Assembly (NCBI GenBank): GCA_009785605.1
Contig: WQVY01000002.1
Coordinates: 1-64,000 of the forward strand
DNA from: Defluviitaleaceae bacterium
GTDB taxonomy: Bacteria; Bacillota; Clostridia; Lachnospirales; WQUN01
Length of the DNA: 64,000 nucleotides
Reading direction: 5' to 3'
The position numbers and the translations under genes were made by a program. This document shows, piece by piece, positions 24,768 to 32,733 of this stretch. Positions within the stretch are counted from its first letter, which is position 1; each line of letters opens with the position of its first letter. A model generated the notes under the pieces. It did not search any database. It was not told the DNA's origin and saw only the letters and a program-made list of their open reading frames with translations.

Positions 24768-25640
24768 ATGAGCAAGAGTTTGCATTTTACAAAAATGCAT
24801 AGTTGCGGCAACGATTATATATATTTTAATTGCTTCGACCAACAAATAGACAAGCCTGAAGCCCTTTCTGTAAAGCTAAGCCACCGCCTTACTGGCATTG
24901 GCGGCGACGGCATTGTTATGATACTCCCTTCCGATGTAGCAGACGCTAAGATGCGCATGTTTAACAGCCTAGATGGAAGCGAAAGCGATATGGCCGGTAA
25001 TGCCATACGTTGTGTAGCAAAATATTTATATGACAACGGGCTGGTACGCAATCACAACATACAAATAGAAACAGGTAGCGGCATAAAAGATCTGTCCCTC
25101 ACAACAGCAGACGGCAAAGTAAGTGCTGCCCGTGTAGATATGGGCACAGCAATACTGCGGCCAGAGTTGATACCTGTAGACCTGACTGGCGAGTCTGTTA
25201 TAGCGCGTCCTGTAACAATAGGTAGCACCGCCTACAAGATAACATGCGTATCCATGGGAAACCCCCACGCGGTTGTATTTATTAGCGGGATGGGCGAGCT
25301 GGGCAGTGTAGAGCTTAACGCTATTGACCTGGACAAAGTAGGCCCTATGTTTGAGAATAATCCCATATTCCCCGAGCGTGTAAACGTTGCGTTCGCTCAA
25401 ATAATTGCTCGCAACCATTTAAACACCCGTGTGTGGGAGCGCGGCAGCGGCGAAACCAAGGGCAGCGGTACAGGCGCATGTGCTACGGCAGTAGCTGCAG
25501 TACTCAACGGCTACGGCGATATGAATACAAACATAAAAATAGAAATGCCAGGCGGGGAGCTAATTGTCGAGTATACAGATGATACCGTGTACATGACCGG
25601 TGACTGCGTGCAGGTGTTTGAGGGCATTGTTAGTGTATAG
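24768..25640 (+). CDS. dapF: Diaminopimelate epimerase
   Basis: 290 residues. Family features: FTKMHSCGNDYIYFN, GIGGDGIVMI, GNPHAVVF, ERGSGETKGSGTGACAT with the second catalytic cysteine. In the first catalytic motif, N-x-D-G-S-x4-C-G-N, this protein reads NSLDGSESDMAGNAIRC, so the usual cysteine is Ala76 and one residue is inserted before DGS. The enzyme normally interconverts LL- and meso-diaminopimelate for peptidoglycan and lysine using two cysteines. Whether it is active here, or uses another residue, is open. Last gene of the operon, followed by a terminator. Confidence 0.88.
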   Translation: MSKSLHFTKMHSCGNDYIYFNCFDQQIDKPEALSVKLSHRLTGIGGDGIVMILPSDVADAKMRMFNSLDGSESDMAGNAIRCVAKYLYDNGLVRNHNIQIETGSGIKDLSLTTADGKVSAARVDMGTAILRPELIPVDLTGESVIARPVTIGSTAYKITCVSMGNPHAVVFISGMGELGSVELNAIDLDKVGPMFENNPIFPERVNVAFAQIIARNHLNTRVWERGSGETKGSGTGACATAVAAVLNGYGDMNTNIKIEMPGGELIVEYTDDTVYMTGDCVQVFEGIVSV

Positions 25641-25656
25641 CATTCATAAACACAAG

Positions 25657-25694
25657 AAGGGCCGGTGCATTTTTCTTACCGGCCCTTACTTTTT
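25657..25694 (+). terminator. Intrinsic terminator of the PEGA-to-dapF operon
   Basis: AAGGGCCGGT (25657-25666) pairs with ACCGGCCCTT (25678-25687) across an 11-nt loop, followed by ACTTTTTG. It starts 16 nt after the dapF stop. Confidence 0.85.
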
Positions 25695-25907
25695 GTTATG
25701 CGGCGCAGGCTAACCATTAACTTGCGCTTTTGTTTTTTATGTACGGCTGGTAAACCAAAGCGCTTATGCAGCGCTTTCTTTTGTTATGGGGGGAGATGGT
25801 TCGGGCCAAGAAGATGCTTCCCACATCATTCTTGTGACAACTTACGTATAGCTTCGCCTAGCCGCATGTTTGCTATAGCATCCGGCGAAGCCCTACGCAA
25901 ATTTTAC
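25695..25907. other. Intergenic region with minor dyads
   Basis: Between the dapF terminator and the minus-strand Met-rich gene. It has AAAGCGCTTATGCAGCGCTTT (a dyad near 25758-25778) and GCTTCGCC/GGCGAAGC arms spanning about 25852-25893 that could terminate the Met-rich gene transcript, although no T tract follows. No gene could be supported. Confidence 0.4.
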
Positions 25908-26069
25908 TTAAAGCATCCTGCCACCACCGGAAAACATCATTAGAAGAAGAATCATAAGCATCATATTATCGCCGCCCATCATGCCGGGATTCATCATCAT
26001 CAGTAGTAGCAAAATCATTAGCATATCGTTGTTTTGATCCGCTACGTAGCCTACGCCGGTATTGTTCAT
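25908..26069 (-). CDS. 53-residue methionine/leucine-rich hydrophobic peptide
   Basis: GGAGG 7 nt before the ATG at 26069 opens a 53-codon ORF. After a polar start (MNNTGVGYVADQNND) come two hydrophobic runs, each rich in Met and Leu, joined by NPGMMGGDN, and the end is FSGGGRML. Fourteen of the 53 residues are Met. The two short runs could form a hairpin in the membrane. I recall similar Met-rich small proteins in Clostridial genomes but know no function. Its ribosome site is the 3' arm of a hairpin (26075-26121), a layout seen in translationally masked small membrane proteins. It follows uxaC on the same strand by 78 nt. Confidence 0.6.
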   Translation of the reverse strand: MNNTGVGYVADQNNDMLMILLLLMMMNPGMMGGDNMMLMILLLMMFSGGGRML

Positions 26070-26074
26070 ACAGT

Positions 26075-26121
26075 GCCTCCTTCAATTTGCGTACTGGATA
26101 GTATCATTGTATGAAGGAGGC
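26075..26121 (-). promoter_or_regulatory. Inverted repeat sequestering the Met-rich peptide ribosome site
   Basis: GCCTCCTTCA (26075-26084) and TGAAGGAGGC (26112-26121) are a perfect 10-bp inverted repeat with a 27-nt loop. In minus-strand RNA the 5' arm is an anti-Shine-Dalgarno that would cover the GAAGGAGG used by the 53-codon gene. Read on the plus strand the same hairpin is followed by TATTTTTG, a terminator-like end, so it may also stop plus-strand transcription. Confidence 0.6.
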
Positions 26122-26147
26122 TATTTTTGTTGCGTGTCCATAAACAA

Positions 26148-27557
26148 CTATAACCCAAAATACTCCTGTGCATTCCTATAGCCAATACCCTCTACAATTT
26201 GGAAAAGCTTGGCCTGGTGGTTAGGAAATTCGCCATTGTCTACCCATGTTGCAAGAGTTTGAGCAACAATGCGGCGGAAGTACTCATGCCGTGGGTACGA
26301 CATAAAACTCCTGGAGTCCGTGAGCATACCAATAAACCTTGAAAGCACCCCGGCACTTGCAAGGTACACAAGGTGATTTTCTATGCCAGGCTTGGTATCG
26401 TTAAACCACCACGGGCAACCCCATTGGATTTTGCCGCGCATACCGCCACCTTGGAAATTGCCTATCATAGTGGCCAGCATCATGTCGGACACGGGGTTTA
26501 GGCCGTACAATATGGTCTTGGGCAATGATTCACTAATGTCCAAACCGTCCAAAATCCTGGCAAGCGGGCGAGAAAAGTTTTCGTCAGACATAGAGTCATA
26601 TCCGGTGTCTGGGCCCAACAAACGTGACATGCGGGTGTTATTGTTGCGCTGTGCGGCCATGTGTAGCTGCATAACCCAGCCCTTTGCATGGTACTGGCGG
26701 CCCAGCCACAGCATAAGGTAGGTCTTGTAGCGGTCAATTTCCAGTTGCGAAAGACGCTGGCCAGCCAATGCCTTTTGGAATACTTCTGCAGCTTCGCTAC
26801 TAGTACATTCGGCAAAAACCGGCGGGTCAAGTGCATGGTCAGATGCACGGCATCCTGCCATGTGGAAGTAGTCAACCCGCTGGGCCAGTATGGCCAAGAA
26901 GTCGTCCCAGCTTTGAAGTGGCATACCGCTTATCTTGCTTAGGGTTTGTACATACTCACTAAAGCCTGCTGCTTCTATGTTCATGGCCTTAGAAGGGCGG
27001 AAGGTTGGCGATACCAGGGGTAGCGATGGGTCGTTTATACGGTTGGCGGCCATTTGCTTGTGATATTCTAGATTATCTACTGGGTCATCTGTTGTGCCTA
27101 TTTGCTCGACTTTGAATTTCTTAAAAATGCTCCATGCACAAAAATCGTCTTGTTGTATAATTTTGTTGCAGTGTGCATAGACATCTGCCGCAACATCGCC
27201 GTTAATGGGACCATCGTAGTCAAAGTACCGCCGCATTTCTAGGTGCGTCCAGTGATATATTGGGTTGCCAATACAGTCTTCTATTGTAGCGCACCAGTGA
27301 TAGAACTTTTCTTCATCTGAAGCGTTGCCAGTAATATATTGCTCTGGTACGCCATTTGCGCGCATTAGCCGCCACTTATAATGGTCGCCTCCTAGGGCCA
27401 GGTCCGTGATATTGAGGAAGCGCTTGTTTTCTGCTATTTCTTTTGGCTCTAGGTGGCAATGATAGTCAATAATTGGTAGGTTTTTGCTGTGATTATATAG
27501 GTTCATTGCGGTTTGACTGTGTAATAAGAAATTTTCGTCCATGAAGGGTTTTGGCAT
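26148..27557 (-). CDS. uxaC: Glucuronate/galacturonate isomerase
   Basis: 469 residues, the standard length. Signatures include PIIDYHCHLEPKEIAEN at the N-terminus with metal-binding histidines, YKWRLMRANGV, FMSYPRHEYFRR and the terminal GYRNAQEYFGL. It isomerises D-glucuronate to D-fructuronate and D-galacturonate to D-tagaturonate in the cytoplasm, the entry step of the hexuronate pathway. It is the last gene of the operon that starts at uxaB; the other steps are all encoded upstream or at 37-39 kb. Short spacer (40 nt) after kduD. Confidence 0.95.
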   Translation of the reverse strand: MPKPFMDENFLLHSQTAMNLYNHSKNLPIIDYHCHLEPKEIAENKRFLNITDLALGGDHYKWRLMRANGVPEQYITGNASDEEKFYHWCATIEDCIGNPIYHWTHLEMRRYFDYDGPINGDVAADVYAHCNKIIQQDDFCAWSIFKKFKVEQIGTTDDPVDNLEYHKQMAANRINDPSLPLVSPTFRPSKAMNIEAAGFSEYVQTLSKISGMPLQSWDDFLAILAQRVDYFHMAGCRASDHALDPPVFAECTSSEAAEVFQKALAGQRLSQLEIDRYKTYLMLWLGRQYHAKGWVMQLHMAAQRNNNTRMSRLLGPDTGYDSMSDENFSRPLARILDGLDISESLPKTILYGLNPVSDMMLATMIGNFQGGGMRGKIQWGCPWWFNDTKPGIENHLVYLASAGVLSRFIGMLTDSRSFMSYPRHEYFRRIVAQTLATWVDNGEFPNHQAKLFQIVEGIGYRNAQEYFGL

Positions 27558-27597
27558 AGATGTACTCCTTTAATAAAATTAAAATTTTTCTAACAAA

Positions 27598-28401
27598 TTA
27601 TTGCGGCCGGCCAAAGTATGAAAGCATCCCGCCATCTACATACAAGATATGCACGTTTACAAAATTGGAGGCATCAGACGCAAGGAAAACTGCTGCACCT
27701 TTTAAATCGTCAGGTGTGCCCCAGCGGTTGGCAGGGGTCTTGGACATGATAAGCGTGTTCATGGGGTTGGGGCTACCGTCTGCTTGAGGCTCACGCAGTG
27801 GGGCGGTTTGTGGTGTAGCAATATAGCCTGGGCCTATACCGTTGCACTGGATATTGGCACTCCCAAACTCCGCACAAACATTCTTTGTCAGCATCTTGAG
27901 CCCGCCTTTGGAGGCGGCATAGCCCGCTATTGTTTCGCGGCCAAGCTCGCTCATCATAGAGCAGATATTAATAATCTTGCCGTGCCCCTTTTCTATCATG
28001 CCTGGGATAACTGCCTTGGACACAATAAATGGACCGTTAAGGTTTATGTCCACCACTTGCCTAAAATCATCCGGTGACATATCCAGCATAGGCATACGCT
28101 TTATAAGCCCGGCATTGTTAACCAAAATATCTATTATGCCAACTTCGTCACGTACGCGCTTAATAAATTGGTCAACGGCGGCTTCGTCTGTAACATCGCA
28201 TACATACCCACGGGCGTTTATGCCTTCGGCGGCATAAGCTTGCATACCTTTATCAACCATTTCTTGCCTGATATCATTAAACACTATTGTAGCCCCTGCA
28301 TGGGCCAAGCCCGATGCCATCGCCTGGCCAATGCCATGGGCAGCGCCGGTTACTAAGGCAATTTTACCGTCTAAGCGGAAATTGTTCATATTAAAACTCA
28401 T
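27598..28401 (-). CDS. kduD: SDR-family 2-deoxy-D-gluconate 3-dehydrogenase (KduD) or gluconate 5-dehydrogenase
   Basis: 267 residues of classical short-chain dehydrogenase. Cofactor motif TGAAHGIGQ, NNAG, catalytic serine in ICSMMSELGR, catalytic YAASK, and the PG motif GIGPGYIATPQ. With kduI two genes upstream, the most likely reaction is NAD(P)H-dependent reduction of 2,5-diketo-3-deoxygluconate to 2-keto-3-deoxygluconate, after KduI. Close relatives are often annotated gluconate 5-dehydrogenase, and sequence alone does not separate them. Near the C-terminus VNVHILYVDGG replaces the usual VNGH. Confidence 0.8.
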   Translation of the reverse strand: MSFNMNNFRLDGKIALVTGAAHGIGQAMASGLAHAGATIVFNDIRQEMVDKGMQAYAAEGINARGYVCDVTDEAAVDQFIKRVRDEVGIIDILVNNAGLIKRMPMLDMSPDDFRQVVDINLNGPFIVSKAVIPGMIEKGHGKIINICSMMSELGRETIAGYAASKGGLKMLTKNVCAEFGSANIQCNGIGPGYIATPQTAPLREPQADGSPNPMNTLIMSKTPANRWGTPDDLKGAAVFLASDASNFVNVHILYVDGGMLSYFGRPQ

Positions 28402-28415
28402 ATCTCTCTCCTTTG

Positions 28416-29453
28416 CTATAGCGGGTTGCTATATATACATGTAGAGTTGCGTAAAATTAGTTTAGAGCTAAGCTCTACATATTGCGGGTTGTTTTCAATT
28501 TCATTCCTGATACGTTTTATTAGCATTTTTGCACTTTCTATACCCACTTCGTAAAAAGGTTGCTCTATCACAGATATCCCGCCGCTTATTAGCCTCGTCC
28601 AGTGCAGGTTATCGTAGCCGCATACCCCCAAATCTTCGGGAATCTTTAGGCCAAGCTCATGTGCGGCACCCAATAAGTTAAGTGTTGCCATTGGTGTAGA
28701 CGCAAAAGCCGCAACTTTTTTACCAGCGTTTTTTTTCATAAAATCTGCAAGTGATACGCGATAACCTTCTTCTTGGTCCCCTTGAAGGACATAGGCAAAC
28801 GCTTCCGGGTTAGCGATATATTCCCTGGATTGGTTAATGAATGCGTTATAACGCGCAAGACGGACATTGCTTTTTAGCAGCTCCGAAGAAAAAAGCCCAA
28901 CAACATCGAACCCTACGTCATACAGTGTCTTTATTGCATGCTTAGACATGGCGTAGTTGTCTGTTGTTACAACATCAAAAATAGGCTTATTTATTGTCCT
29001 GTCTGCCAGCACAATTTTGGCCCCGCTGGCTCGTAGGTTTTCTAGCAACTCAAACTCGTTATAGTCTGCAACAACGACTATCAACCCTTCGACTTGCCTG
29101 TCCACCATAGACAAGATATATTCACGCTCTTTTTCTGCTTTTTCGTTGCTTGAGGCGGTTACTACTTGGTAACCCTCGCGTGAGCAATAGTCTATGATGC
29201 CTTTGATGAGCTGTACCGTTACTGGGTTTGTTACATCAGATACTATTACACCTATAAGGCCTGTTTTTTGGGATTTTAGGCTACGGGCTATGGAGTTGGG
29301 GCGGTAATCCAACTCCTCTATTACCGCCCGTATCCTGTTTTTTGTTTCTTCGGACATATGCTCGTACTTGCCGTTAAGATAACGCGAAACCGTGGTTTTA
29401 GACACACCGGCAACTTCGGACACTTTGCCAATTGTGACGGTATTGGGCTTCAC
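28416..29453 (-). CDS. LacI-family transcriptional regulator of uronate catabolism
   Basis: 345 residues from GTG at 29453, whose first base is the last base of the kduI stop (TAGTG); GGAAGA is upstream. A longer frame into kduI exists but adds only non-homologous residues. The N-terminal helix-turn-helix reads VTIGKVSEVAGVSKTTVSRYLNG with a hinge helix RPNSIARSLKS, followed by a periplasmic-binding-protein-like sensor (GLIGVIVSDVTNP). Its position inside the operon suggests it represses the uronate genes and is released by a pathway intermediate such as 2-keto-3-deoxygluconate. Candidate operators with a CG centre lie at 34371 and 39210. Confidence 0.85.
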   Translation of the reverse strand: MKPNTVTIGKVSEVAGVSKTTVSRYLNGKYEHMSEETKNRIRAVIEELDYRPNSIARSLKSQKTGLIGVIVSDVTNPVTVQLIKGIIDYCSREGYQVVTASSNEKAEKEREYILSMVDRQVEGLIVVVADYNEFELLENLRASGAKIVLADRTINKPIFDVVTTDNYAMSKHAIKTLYDVGFDVVGLFSSELLKSNVRLARYNAFINQSREYIANPEAFAYVLQGDQEEGYRVSLADFMKKNAGKKVAAFASTPMATLNLLGAAHELGLKIPEDLGVCGYDNLHWTRLISGGISVIEQPFYEVGIESAKMLIKRIRNEIENNPQYVELSSKLILRNSTCIYSNPL

Positions 29454-30289
29454 TATTTTAGGTCTTCCATTGCCACAACATCCATGTCTGTGAAGGTGAT
29501 ATTTTCGCCGCACATACCCCAGATAAAGGTATAACTACCCGTACCAGCACCAGAGTGGATGGACCAGCTAGGTGAAAGGATGGCTTGCTCGTTGGCTACG
29601 ATGATGTGACGGGTCTCGCTTGGCTCGCCCATTAGATGTACAACTCGTGCATCATCTGCCATGCCAAAATAGAAATACGCCTCCATACGACGCTCATGGG
29701 TATGGCTTGGCATAGTGTTCCATACACTGCCGGGGGCTAAGATGGTCATACCCATTACCAACTGGCAGGTTTCTAATACATCTGGGTGGAGATATTGGTT
29801 GATTGTGCGTTTGTTTGAAGTTTCGCTACTACCCAAGTGGACTTTTTTGGCCATTTCTAGGGTGATTAGAGTCGAAGGGTATGGGTGATGCGCTGGTGCA
29901 GAGTTGAAATAAAATTTCGGGGGACTGTCTGGGTCGGCGGCTTCGAAAGTGATATCTTTTATGCCCTTGCCTATATACAGGCCGTCTTGAAAGTTAAGGT
30001 CAAACACTTTACCGTCTAGGGTGATTTTGCCTTTGCCACCGATGTTAATAACACCACCTTCGCGGCGCTCGAAGAACGAATCTACACCCATTTCCTTACC
30101 ACCTGTAAGCGTAAGCGGTATATCTGTTGGCATAATGCCGCCTACGATAATACGGTCTATGTGGGAATAGGTAAGGTTTGCTTCACCTGGTACAAACACC
30201 GGGTCGATAAGAAAGTGCTCGCGCAGTTCTTCTGTTGTGTACAGTTTTACATCCTCTGGATGGTTTGAGTAGCGGATTTGTAGTTTCAT
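29453..30289 (-). CDS. kduI: 5-dehydro-4-deoxy-D-glucuronate isomerase
   Basis: 278 residues, standard KduI length. Typical stretches: MKLQIRYSNHPEDVKLY, LIDPVFVPGEANLTYSHIDR, the zinc site MPSHTHERRMEAYFYF and the later Ser-Ile-His zinc ligand region. It is a cupin-like enzyme that converts 5-keto-4-deoxyuronate, from unsaturated oligogalacturonides or glycosaminoglycan fragments, to 2,5-diketo-3-deoxygluconate. Its presence shows the operon handles lyase-derived unsaturated uronates as well as free hexuronates. The stop overlaps the regulator start. Confidence 0.95.
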   Translation of the reverse strand: MKLQIRYSNHPEDVKLYTTEELREHFLIDPVFVPGEANLTYSHIDRIIVGGIMPTDIPLTLTGGKEMGVDSFFERREGGVINIGGKGKITLDGKVFDLNFQDGLYIGKGIKDITFEAADPDSPPKFYFNSAPAHHPYPSTLITLEMAKKVHLGSSETSNKRTINQYLHPDVLETCQLVMGMTILAPGSVWNTMPSHTHERRMEAYFYFGMADDARVVHLMGEPSETRHIIVANEQAILSPSWSIHSGAGTGSYTFIWGMCGENITFTDMDVVAMEDLK

Positions 30290-30301
30290 TGTGTTCCTCC
30301 T

Positions 30302-31129
30302 TTATATAAATAATTTTTTCATGCTTGCGATGTCTTCGTGATAGCTGTCCATTTTTGCGTCTTCACGCAGTAAGCGCATTGTTGGTTTATTTTGCTTTAA
30401 CCAGTCAAAGATAAGCTTGTAGTTTATTACGCCTTCGCTTATTTTTCGCCAGGCTTTTGTATCGTTTTCTATTACTGTGTCTTTTATGTGCATTACTGCT
30501 ATCTTGTCGCCCAGCAGCTCTAGCATTTGTGTGAAAATATAGTCTTGTTCTTGTATTGTGTGGGGTAGTACAAGGTTTACCGGGTCAAAAATAACCCGCA
30601 GCTTATCACTGCCTACCTCATCCAGTAGCCGCTTTGTTATAGCCGGGGTATTGAGGGTATGCTCTGCCACGGGCTCTATGCCTATTAACACGTTTTCTGC
30701 TTCGGCTTTTTCGGCCATGCGTAGTACACTGTCTTTGAGGCGGGTATAAGCGCTTTCCCTTTCGGCTGGGGTGGCGTAGATGCTTAGGCCGGTTGTTTCT
30801 GTACCTACTATTGGCACGCCCAAAAACTTGGCATGAGATAGGTTGTCCATAAAGATTCTTACATTATCAAGCCTTTCTTGGTCGTCTGCGAGCGACGGCT
30901 CTATATAACAACCCAGCACTGTTATTTCTACATCATGCTTGGTAAAGACTGTTTTAATCTCATGCAAGACTTCTGGCGTAATTCCATCAAAATGCTCTAT
31001 GCCCACAATAGCCTTAGCTGGGGCGTATTGTACGCAATCAAAACCTGCTTTCTTGAGTGTAGCAGCTTGGTCTGCAAGGGAGCTGTATCGCCCAAAGTCA
31101 TGGGCGCGGACCCCTATTTTCATTTTCAT
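30302..31129 (-). CDS. Sugar phosphate isomerase/epimerase-like TIM-barrel protein
   Basis: 275 residues of the AP-endonuclease-2/xylose-isomerase-like TIM barrel. Metal-ligand glutamates and histidines are in VGTETTG, IGIEPVAEH, VIFDPVNL, VMHIKDT and the C-terminal LLREDA. The family includes sugar epimerases and isomerases; this one sits between uxaA and kduI, so a uronate-derived substrate is likely, but the reaction is unknown. Start: the ATG at 31129 is only 2 nt after AAGGAG; the next ATG at 31123 is spaced better. A palindromic repeat lies directly upstream. Confidence 0.75.
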   Translation of the reverse strand: MKMKIGVRAHDFGRYSSLADQAATLKKAGFDCVQYAPAKAIVGIEHFDGITPEVLHEIKTVFTKHDVEITVLGCYIEPSLADDQERLDNVRIFMDNLSHAKFLGVPIVGTETTGLSIYATPAERESAYTRLKDSVLRMAEKAEAENVLIGIEPVAEHTLNTPAITKRLLDEVGSDKLRVIFDPVNLVLPHTIQEQDYIFTQMLELLGDKIAVMHIKDTVIENDTKAWRKISEGVINYKLIFDWLKQNKPTMRLLREDAKMDSYHEDIASMKKLFI

Positions 31130-31141
31130 CTCTCCTTAATA

Positions 31142-31225
31142 GACTTCTCCGGAAACTTCCATTGCGGCCAAAAATCTTAGGCATTAATAAGTTTTTGCCG
31201 CTCATTCGGAGTTTCCGGTGAAATC
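31142..31225. repeat. Imperfect palindrome upstream of the TIM-barrel gene
   Basis: GACTTCTCCGGAAACT (from 31142) is inverted-repeated as AGTTTCCGGTGAAATC (to 31225) with 14 of 16 matching; inside them GCGGCCAAAAA and TTTTTGCCGC also pair. The sequence CTCCTTAATAGACTTCT next to the start codon is shared with the hairpin before topA (61295-61311). It fills the uxaA to TIM-barrel gap and may act as an mRNA processing or stability hairpin. Confidence 0.6.
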
Positions 31226-31242
31226 AAATAGACTTCTTTGGA

Positions 31243-32730
31243 TTACAACGTTACCCCATCTTTGAAAATAGAAATTTCACGATAGTCGTTTTCTTCGTTT
31301 CTAGCCAAAACTTCGCCGCTCGCCAAGCGTATTATATAGTCGAAAAATTGTGCCGTTAGGACTTCCATCCCTGTTTTGTCATGTAACAGCACTCCTGCAT
31401 CAAAATCTACCCAGTGCGGTTTATTTGTAGCTAATGCGGTGTTACTTGATATTTTTACAGTAGGGACAGGGCCGCCAAGTGGTGTACCCCGGCCTGTTGT
31501 AAACAATATGATATGAGCGCCTGCGGCTGTAAGGTTTGTTACTGCTACTATATCGTTGCCGGGGCCCTGCAATAGTGTCAGGCCTGGTTTTGTGACGGTT
31601 TCGCCATAGTTAAGCACGTCAACTACAGGGCTTAGGCCACCTTTTTGGGTGCATCCCAGGGATTTTTCTTCCAAGGTTGTTATCCCACCGTCTTTATTGC
31701 CAGGAGAGGGATTTTCGTAAATTTCTTGGTTATGCCTTATAAAATATCCTTTAAAATCGTTGATTAGGGTGACTGTTTTACTAAATATATCTTTGTTTAT
31801 ACAGCGGTTCATTAGCAAAGTCTCCGCGCCAAACATTTCTGGTACTTCTGTTAACAGACAAGTGCCGCCATGCCTAATAATTTCATCCGAAAGCTTCCCA
31901 ACCAGTGGGTTGGCAGTTATGCCAGAAAACCCATCCGACCCACCGCACTTTAGGCCAACAACCAGCTTGCTTACAGGCACAGGCTCACGCTTAAATATTT
32001 CGGCATAAGTCACAAGTTCGTCTATTATCGAAAGCCCTGCGGCTATATCGTCAGATACATCTTGAGTGTTAAGAAACTTAACGCGTGTATCGTCCCATGT
32101 ACCCAATACTTTTTTAAATTCATCTATGTGATTGTTTTCACAACCAAGCCCAAGCACAAGTACCGCTGCTGCATTGGGGTGGTTGGCTAAATTTTTGAGG
32201 GTGCTTTGGGTGTATACATGGTCATCACCCAACTGCGAACAACCAAACGGGTGCACAAAGGTATATATGCCGTCTACCCGGCCTTTGTGGCGGCGGTTGG
32301 CATCACTGGCTATTTTTTCGGCAATTTTGTTTACACAGCCTACTGTGTTAATAATCCATATTTCGTTACGTATGCCTACTTGGCCGTTTTTGCGCAGGTA
32401 GCCCTGGAAAGTTGCTGGGGCTGGGGCTTTGCTTTTGGATGGCATAATTTGACTGTAGGTGTATTCTAGTATGCCGCTAAGGTTGGTTTTTATATTGTGG
32501 GTATGGACATGTTCACCAGGCTTGATAAATGCTGTTGAATAGCCTATTGGGTTGTCATATTTTATTATGTTTTCGCCTTTGGCAATGGGCTTTATTGCTA
32601 TCTTGTGGCCCGCCGGGATTGGGGCCATAGCGGTTGTACATGATACGCTTTCACCCGCTTTTATATCACATAAGGCCACAGCTACATTGTCGTTGGCTCC
32701 TATCACTACTGCATTATGTGTTTTGGTCAT
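31243..32730 (-). CDS. uxaA: Altronate dehydratase
   Basis: 495 residues. An N-terminal SAF domain (ANDNVAVALCDIKAGE...HKIAIKPIAKGE) is followed by the galactarate/altronate dehydratase domain with GYLRKNGQVGIRNEIWIINTVGCVN, THPFGCSQLGDDH-like FVHPFGCSQLGDD, VGLKCGGSDGFSGITANP and GNKDGGITTLEEKSLG. It dehydrates D-altronate to 2-keto-3-deoxy-D-gluconate. It begins 3 nt after uxaB. Confidence 0.95.
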   Translation of the reverse strand: MTKTHNAVVIGANDNVAVALCDIKAGESVSCTTAMAPIPAGHKIAIKPIAKGENIIKYDNPIGYSTAFIKPGEHVHTHNIKTNLSGILEYTYSQIMPSKSKAPAPATFQGYLRKNGQVGIRNEIWIINTVGCVNKIAEKIASDANRRHKGRVDGIYTFVHPFGCSQLGDDHVYTQSTLKNLANHPNAAAVLVLGLGCENNHIDEFKKVLGTWDDTRVKFLNTQDVSDDIAAGLSIIDELVTYAEIFKREPVPVSKLVVGLKCGGSDGFSGITANPLVGKLSDEIIRHGGTCLLTEVPEMFGAETLLMNRCINKDIFSKTVTLINDFKGYFIRHNQEIYENPSPGNKDGGITTLEEKSLGCTQKGGLSPVVDVLNYGETVTKPGLTLLQGPGNDIVAVTNLTAAGAHIILFTTGRGTPLGGPVPTVKISSNTALATNKPHWVDFDAGVLLHDKTGMEVLTAQFFDYIIRLASGEVLARNEENDYREISIFKDGVTL

Positions 32731-32733
32731 GCC

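Noticed and set aside
25826-25902. A 25-codon minus-strand ORF with TTG start after the Met-rich gene.
   Set aside because: No ribosome site; it overlaps a dyad and is too short to support.
25665-25943. A 92-codon plus-strand frame after dapF.
   Set aside because: It starts inside the terminator and lies antisense to the Met-rich gene; the Cys/Phe-rich product has no features.
29454-29513. N-terminal extension of the LacI-family regulator into kduI.
   Set aside because: The extra residues (HLHRHGCCGNG) are the shadow of the kduI end; GTG at 29453 overlapping the stop is the better start.
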